A program made the translations under genes and the position numbers. Positions 59,816 through 64,000 of a stretch of DNA of 64,000 nucleotides are shown piece by piece. The DNA comes from Fimenecus sp045593555 (lineage in GTDB: Bacteria > Bacillota > Clostridia > Oscillospirales > Acutalibacteraceae): positions 167,220 to 231,219 of the forward strand of contig JAZNWU010000037.1 in NCBI GenBank assembly GCA_045593555.1, read 5' to 3'. The first letter of the stretch is position 1, and each line of letters starts with the position of its first letter. Under the pieces are notes generated by a model. That model saw only the letters and a program-made list of their open reading frames with translations, made no database searches and had not been told where the DNA came from.

Positions 59816-60991
59816 ATGAAAGTTTATGCAGATAATGCTGCAACGACAAAAATTTCAAAAGTGGCCCTTGATGCTATGATGCCTTGCTTTGAGGAAATCT
59901 ACGGAAATCCGTCAAGCTTACATTCAGTTGGTCAGGATGCTTTTCATGCAGTAAGAGATGCACGAAATATTGTTGCAGAATGTATCAATGGTGACCCTAA
60001 TGATGTTTATTTTTCATCAGGCGGTAGTGAAAGCGACAACTGGGCAATCAAAGGTGCAGCATACTTAATGGCTAAAAAAGGTAAGAAACATATTATCAGT
60101 TCAAAGTTTGAACATCACGCTGTTTTGCACACTCTCAATGCTTTGGAAAAAGATGGCTTTGAAATAACACTTCTTGATGTTTACGAAAACGGTGTTGTGC
60201 GTGTTGAAGATGTGAAAAATGCTATCCGTGAAGATACAGCACTTGTGACAATTATGTACGCTAACAACGAAATCGGTACAGTTCAGCCTATCCGTGAAAT
60301 CGGTGCAGTTTGTCGTGAAAAAGGCGTTCTTTTCCACACAGATGCTGTTCAGGCTGTTGGTCACATTCCTGTTGATGTGAAAGCAGATAATATTGATATG
60401 ATGTCATTTTCAGGTCATAAGTTCCACGGACCTAAAGGTGTTGGTGGTCTCTACTGTAAAAAAGGTATAAGACTTCCCAACCTTATTGAAGGTGGTGCAC
60501 AGGAAAGAAACCGTCGTGCAGGTACTGAAAATGTTCCTGCAATCGTTGGTATGGCAGCAGCACTTAAAAACGCTTGTGACAATATGGAAGAGAACACAAA
60601 GAAACTTGTGGCAATGAGAGAACAGTTAATAGATGGCATTCTTAAAATTGAGCGTAGCCGTATAAATGGTGACCGTGAACACAGATTGCCGGGAAATGTA
60701 AGTGCTTGTTTTGAAGGTGTTGAAGGTGAATCACTTCTTCTCTACCTTGATTTAATGGGAATCAGTGCTTCTTCAGGTTCAGCTTGTACTTCAGGCTCAC
60801 TTGACCCAAGCCACGTGCTTCTTTCAATCGGTCTTGTTCACGAGGTTGCTCATGGTTCACTTCGTTTGAGCCTTTGCGAAGATAATACACCTGAAGAAAT
60901 GGAATATATTATTGAACAATTACCACCAATAATCAACAGACTTCGTGATATGTCACCACTTTGGGAAAAGATAATGAAAGAAGGAAAATAA
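59816..60991 (+). CDS. nifS: Cysteine desulfurase
   Basis: PLP enzyme that takes sulfur from cysteine and passes it as persulfide to IscU/NifU and MnmA. The 391-residue product has DNAATTKIS at the start, SGGSESDNWAIKGAA, FEHHAVLHT, the PLP lysine K202 in SGHKFHGPKG, and the active cysteine C324 in SSGSACTSGSLDPSHVL. The short Cys loop fits the group I NifS/IscS type. nifU follows after two bases. Confidence 0.95.
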   Translation: MKVYADNAATTKISKVALDAMMPCFEEIYGNPSSLHSVGQDAFHAVRDARNIVAECINGDPNDVYFSSGGSESDNWAIKGAAYLMAKKGKKHIISSKFEHHAVLHTLNALEKDGFEITLLDVYENGVVRVEDVKNAIREDTALVTIMYANNEIGTVQPIREIGAVCREKGVLFHTDAVQAVGHIPVDVKADNIDMMSFSGHKFHGPKGVGGLYCKKGIRLPNLIEGGAQERNRRAGTENVPAIVGMAAALKNACDNMEENTKKLVAMREQLIDGILKIERSRINGDREHRLPGNVSACFEGVEGESLLLYLDLMGISASSGSACTSGSLDPSHVLLSIGLVHEVAHGSLRLSLCEDNTPEEMEYIIEQLPPIINRLRDMSPLWEKIMKEGK

Positions 60992-60993
60992 AA

Positions 60994-61410
60994 ATGGAAT
61001 ATTCAGAAAAAGTAATGGAACATTTTGTGAATCCACATAATGTAGGAAAATTAGATGATGCTGACGGAATCGGAGAAGTTGGCAATGCAAAATGTGGAGA
61101 TATTATGAAAATGTATCTCAAAATTGAGAATGATATAATTACTGATGTCAAGTTCAATACTTATGGTTGTGCCTCTGCTATTGCAACAAGCTCAATTGCA
61201 ACAGATATGATTAAAGGACAGCCTTTATCAGAAGCTCTCAAACTTACAAATAAAGCAGTTGTTGAGGCTCTTGACGGACTTCCTGCAGTAAAAATTCACT
61301 GTTCAGTTCTTGCTGAACAGGCTATCAAAGCAGCCGTTAAGGATTATTACGACAAAAACGGTATAGAATATAATGCAGAAGACTTCGAATTCGAAGAACA
61401 TCATCATTAA
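60994..61410 (+). CDS. nifU: Fe-S cluster scaffold NifU/IscU
   Basis: A 138-residue scaffold on which 2Fe-2S clusters are built. Three cysteines are in place: NAKCGD, TYGCASAIA and IHCSVLAEQA. YSEKVMEHFVNPHNVG is the family start and the tail ends EFEEHHH. ATG 60994 has AAGGA nine bases upstream. With nifS and the Rrf2 gene nearby it forms an ISC-like cluster without hscA/hscB/fdx, as usual in Clostridia. Confidence 0.95.
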   Translation: MEYSEKVMEHFVNPHNVGKLDDADGIGEVGNAKCGDIMKMYLKIENDIITDVKFNTYGCASAIATSSIATDMIKGQPLSEALKLTNKAVVEALDGLPAVKIHCSVLAEQAIKAAVKDYYDKNGIEYNAEDFEFEEHHH

Positions 61411-61419
61411 AATTGTTTC

Positions 61420-61500
61420 TTTTTCCGCAATACTGCGTGGATGTCGGCTCGTGGTATACCTGATACAGCTTCGCCTCAACCACATTGTCTTGCGAAAAAA
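61420..61500. repeat. Imperfect inverted-repeat element after nifU
   Basis: TTTTTCCGCAA (61420-61430) is complementary to TTGCGAAAAA (61490-61499) with one bulge, and GTGG (61437-61440) to CCAC (61480-61483). The GC-rich inside (61441-61479) shows no gene. It may be a nifU terminator, a MITE remnant, or both. Confidence 0.45.
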
Positions 61501-61519
61501 TAAATCAATTTAATAATCC

Positions 61520-61546
61520 GTAGGGGTCGGCGTCCTCGACGACCCG
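61520..61546 (+). repeat. GTAGGGG-type intergenic hairpin, copy 2
   Basis: All 27 bases equal those at 36654-36680 and form the same 9-bp stem with TCCT loop and one mismatch. It ends 36 bases before the nadA start, again in a 5' leader. Confidence 0.8.
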
Positions 61547-61582
61547 TCTATCATTTACCAACGCATAAAAGGAGCGTTCAAA

Positions 61583-62497
61583 ATGACAGTAAAAGAAATG
61601 CAGGACAAAATTCTGCAACTAAAAAAAGAAAAAGACATCTGTATCTTGGCTCATAGCTATGTTGCTCGTGAAATTCAGGAAATCGCTGATTTCACAGGCG
61701 ATAGTTTTCAGTTAAGCGTTCTTGCTGAAAAAGCACCACAGAAAACTGTAATTATGTGTGGAGTTCGTTTTATGGCAGAAACCGTAAAAATTCTCTCACC
61801 TGAAAAAACAGTTTATATTGCAAGTCCTGTTGCTGGTTGTCCAATGGCTGAACAGATGGATAAAGAGCTTATCACACAGGTTAAAAAGCAATTCCCTGAT
61901 TATACTGTTGTAGCTTATATCAATACAACATCAGACCTTAAAACAGTTTGTGATGTGTGTGTAACATCTTCATCAGCAGTTAAAATTGTCAAGAAAATTC
62001 CGAATGATAAAATTCTTTTTATTCCTGACTGTAACCTTGGTGCTTTTGTCGCTGAACAGGTTCCTGAAAAGGAATTCAAGCTTTTGCAGGGTGGCTGTCC
62101 GATTCATGCAAGAATGAGCAAAAAAGATGTGGATAATGCGAAAGCACTTCATCCAAATGCGCTTTTCCTTGTTCACCCTGAATGCAGACCTGAGGTTGTT
62201 GCAGAGGCTGATTATATTGGCTCAACATCAGGAATTATGGATTATGCACGAAAAAGTGATGCAAAAGAGTTCATTATCGGCACAGAAATCAGTATTACTG
62301 AATCACTTCAATACGAATGTCCTGACAAGAAATTCTATTCACTTTCAAAAGAACTTATCTGTTCTAATATGAAAGCAACAACTCTCGTTGACCTTTACAA
62401 CACTATGATTGGTGAGGGTGGAGAAGAAATAGTTATGGACGAGCAGACTATCAGGGATGCTAAAAAGTGTATTGATAAAATGCTTGAACTTGGGTAA
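61583..62497 (+). CDS. nadA: Quinolinate synthase
   Basis: NadA condenses iminoaspartate and dihydroxyacetone phosphate to quinolinate in de novo NAD synthesis; it needs a 4Fe-4S cluster. The 304-residue product has the three cluster cysteines in their motifs: IMCGVRFMAE, LLQGGCPIHARM and ELICSNMKATTL. ILAHSYVAREIQEIADFTGDS and HPECRPEVV are also typical. nadB and nadC are not adjacent. Its placement next to nifS-nifU may reflect its cluster requirement. GGAG ribosome site before the ATG. Confidence 0.95.
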   Translation: MTVKEMQDKILQLKKEKDICILAHSYVAREIQEIADFTGDSFQLSVLAEKAPQKTVIMCGVRFMAETVKILSPEKTVYIASPVAGCPMAEQMDKELITQVKKQFPDYTVVAYINTTSDLKTVCDVCVTSSSAVKIVKKIPNDKILFIPDCNLGAFVAEQVPEKEFKLLQGGCPIHARMSKKDVDNAKALHPNALFLVHPECRPEVVAEADYIGSTSGIMDYARKSDAKEFIIGTEISITESLQYECPDKKFYSLSKELICSNMKATTLVDLYNTMIGEGGEEIVMDEQTIRDAKKCIDKMLELG

Positions 62498-62503
62498 TAA
62501 AAT

Positions 62504-63526
62504 ATGAAAAAGGCAATTATTGCAATGAGTGGCGGAGTTGATAGCTCCGTCGCTGCTTTACTTATGAAAAATGAAGGATATGAGTGTGTCGGTGCTACAA
62601 TGCAACTGTATTCCGAAGGGGACTGCAGTGATGCAAAAGCAGTTGCCGATAAACTTTCTATGCCTTTTTATATTTTCACACTTAAAGAAGAATTCAAAGC
62701 ACAGGTAATTGATAAGTTCATTGAATGCTATGAGCAGGGTAAAACGCCAAACCCTTGTATTGAGTGTAATCGTACTCTTAAATTCGGTGCTATGATAGAT
62801 AAAATGCACGAATTAAACGGTGATTTTGTCGTAACAGGTCATTATGCTCGTGTTGTTTTTGAATACGGAGAATATAAACTGAAAAAAGCAGTTGACGAGA
62901 GTAAAGACCAGAGCTATTTTCTCTACATGCTAACACAAGAGCAACTCAAACACATTAAATTTCCTTTAGGTGAATACACAAAGTCTGAAATTCGTGAAAT
63001 AGCAGAAAAAAACGACCTTATAACTGCTCGAAAAAAAGATAGTCAGGACATCTGCTTTGTCCCTGACGGAGATTATGTAAGTTTTATTAAAGAGTACAAT
63101 GGAAAAGAATACCCAAAAGGACTCTTTATGCACAAAGATGGCTTTTCTTTCGGTGAACATAAAGGCATTGTGAATTACACAATCGGTCAACGAAAAGGAC
63201 TTGGAATTGCATATAAAAATCCACTTTATGTACTGAACATTGACCCTGAAACAAACAATGTTATTTTGGGTGATAATGAAGATTTGTTTAGTGATACGGT
63301 AGTTGCCAAAAATGTAAATATAATCAGCGGAAAAACAATTACAGAACCTATCCGTGTTCTTGCTCGTGTCCGTTATCGCCATAAGGAACAACCGGCAACA
63401 GCTTGGCAAGACGAAAATGGAAATCTTCATGTTAAATTCGACGAACCGCAACGAGCAATCACAAAAGGTCAGTCACTTGTTATCTTCGACGGTGACGAAG
63501 TCCTTGGTGGCGGCGAAATAATATAA
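62504..63526 (+). CDS. mnmA: tRNA-specific 2-thiouridylase
   Basis: MnmA activates U34 of tRNA with ATP and inserts sulfur delivered from a cysteine desulfurase, here probably the nearby NifS. The 340-residue product has the PP-loop AMSGGVDSSVAALL, the first catalytic cysteine in GKTPNPCIECNRTLKFG and the second in KKDSQDICFVPDGDY, then YTIGQRKGLGIA. ATG lies six bases after nadA. Confidence 0.96.
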   Translation: MKKAIIAMSGGVDSSVAALLMKNEGYECVGATMQLYSEGDCSDAKAVADKLSMPFYIFTLKEEFKAQVIDKFIECYEQGKTPNPCIECNRTLKFGAMIDKMHELNGDFVVTGHYARVVFEYGEYKLKKAVDESKDQSYFLYMLTQEQLKHIKFPLGEYTKSEIREIAEKNDLITARKKDSQDICFVPDGDYVSFIKEYNGKEYPKGLFMHKDGFSFGEHKGIVNYTIGQRKGLGIAYKNPLYVLNIDPETNNVILGDNEDLFSDTVVAKNVNIISGKTITEPIRVLARVRYRHKEQPATAWQDENGNLHVKFDEPQRAITKGQSLVIFDGDEVLGGGEII

Positions 63527-63564
63527 TTCGTAATTATGAATTCGTAATTCGGAATTGAATAATT

Positions 63565-63588
63565 GTAGGGGCGATTCACGAATCGTCC
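63565..63588 (+). repeat. GTAGGGG-type intergenic hairpin, variant
   Basis: Opens with the same GTAGGGG as the 27-base copies but has a different stem: GGGCGATTC / GAATCGTCC (one G·T wobble) around AC. Lies between mnmA and the LytTR gene. Confidence 0.65.
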
Positions 63589-63641
63589 TTTAATTTTTTT
63601 GCCGAATACACTCCCAAAAAATACCGAACACTTTTAATATA

Positions 63642-63670
63642 TTGCAAACCAAAAGTCAGTGTGATAATAT
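63642..63670 (+). promoter_or_regulatory. Promoter for the LytTR gene
   Basis: TTGCAA (63642-63647), 17-base spacer and TAATAT (63665-63670) with TGA extended -10, 21 bases before the ATG. Confidence 0.55.
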
Positions 63671-63691
63671 ACATTTGCAAGGAGGATTTTC

Positions 63692-64000
63692 ATGAAACTT
63701 CAAATTGTAATTGAACCAAATCGCGACGAGGAAATACTCATATATTCTCATAAAAAAACACAGTTAATAAACGAAATTGAAGAACTTGTTAATAATAACT
63801 CTGTTGATTTAATCGGTTATACCGAAAATGAAACAGTAAAACTTAATTTAAATGATATATACTGTTTTTTCACAGAAGATAACAAGGTTTATGCACTCAC
63901 AGAAAACGAGAAATACAGACTAAAATCAAGACTTTATCAGTTAGAAGAAAATCTTAATAATAACTTTGTCAAAATCAATCAATCCTGTATAGCAAATATT
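63692..64000 (+). CDS. LytTR-domain transcriptional regulator, cut by window end
   Basis: The first 103 codons of a gene that runs out of the window. AAGGAGG precedes the ATG. After an N-terminal MKLQIVIEPNRDEEILIYS segment, the LytTR DNA-binding domain begins: ENETVKLNLNDIYCFFTEDNKVYALT, then RLYQLEENLNNNFVKINQSC, which fits LytTR (phosphate-backbone contact region, FVRIHRSY type). It lacks a response-regulator receiver domain, so it is the short type usually paired with a DUF3021 membrane gene. Confidence 0.85.
   Translation, partial: MKLQIVIEPNRDEEILIYSHKKTQLINEIEELVNNNSVDLIGYTENETVKLNLNDIYCFFTEDNKVYALTENEKYRLKSRLYQLEENLNNNFVKINQSCIANI

Noticed and set aside
61303..61485. Minus-strand ORF of 60 codons over the nifU end
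   Set aside because: It overlaps nifU antisense, runs into a palindromic repeat, and has no ribosome site or recognisable sequence.
1..64000. tRNA, rRNA or transposase genes
   Set aside because: None was recognised on either strand; the mobile-looking sequences are all short non-coding repeats.

Overview
The window reads as chromosome from a low-GC, spore-forming Gram-positive anaerobe of the Clostridia, most likely Oscillospiraceae/Ruminococcaceae. The reasons are A/T-rich codon use, strong purine-rich ribosome binding sites, TTG/GTG starts, sporulation genes (ylbJ, yqfC, yqfD, spoVD-type PBP), cohesin and dockerin domains, a BlaI/BlaR1-like pair and gene orders typical of Firmicutes. I see no rRNA, tRNA, CRISPR array, prophage or transposase. 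No gene-free stretch exceeds 300 bases; the larger gaps (18519-18704, 45013-45212, 46299-46540, 54594-54795, 56050-56330) are described by the promoters, terminators and repeats listed in them.

Layout. 1-1400: end of a histidine operon (hisH, hisF). 1448-3420 (minus): a secreted metallophosphoesterase and a nitroreductase. 3536-5523: pncB and ppa, a coupled NAD-salvage/pyrophosphate-removal pair. 5657-19787: the division and cell wall cluster mraZ-rsmH-ftsL-spoVD-murE-murF-mraY-ftsW-murG-murA-ftsQ, then ftsZ with its own promoter; murD, murB, murC and ddl are not in it. 19855-22017: two secreted cohesin-domain proteins, one with a dockerin and one with Cys-rich repeats. 22116-24658: an autoregulated BlaI/BlaR1-like pair. 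24735-26075 (minus): a small Cys protein and YlbJ. 26176-33850: yqfC-yqfD-phoH-ybeY-dgkA-era-yqzL-recO-mutS2. 33912-37937: a lipoprotein, then ylxM-ffh-rpsP-khpA-rimM-trmD. 37991-45012: a polysaccharide deacetylase, ptsH, uvrC, gph, rsmD, coaD, a coiled-coil protein, a DUF4830 protein and rsuA. 45213-50999: a CdaR-like regulator and ftsE-ftsX-M23-S41. 51046-54593: an unknown protein, greA, lysS and a GtrA-like protein. 54601-56205: repeats around a membrane-anchored MerR regulator. 56227-63526: an Rrf2 regulator, a split B12 methionine synthase, nifS, nifU, nadA and mnmA, i.e. sulfur/Fe-S chemistry and its users. 63692-end: a truncated LytTR regulator.

Most of the window is housekeeping. The points most worth a second look are: the S41 'protease' of the FtsEX operon has lost both Ser and Lys of the catalytic dyad, and the M23 protein beside it seems to lack one zinc ligand; two genes whose Shine-Dalgarno lies in the 3' arm of a terminator-like hairpin; two consensus promoters whose -35 contains the upstream gene's stop codon; a structured lysS leader with competing helices; a MerR promoter with a 19-bp spacer and dyad; and several families of intergenic hairpin repeats. 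Promoters, terminators and operators were found by eye; no folding or database search was run.
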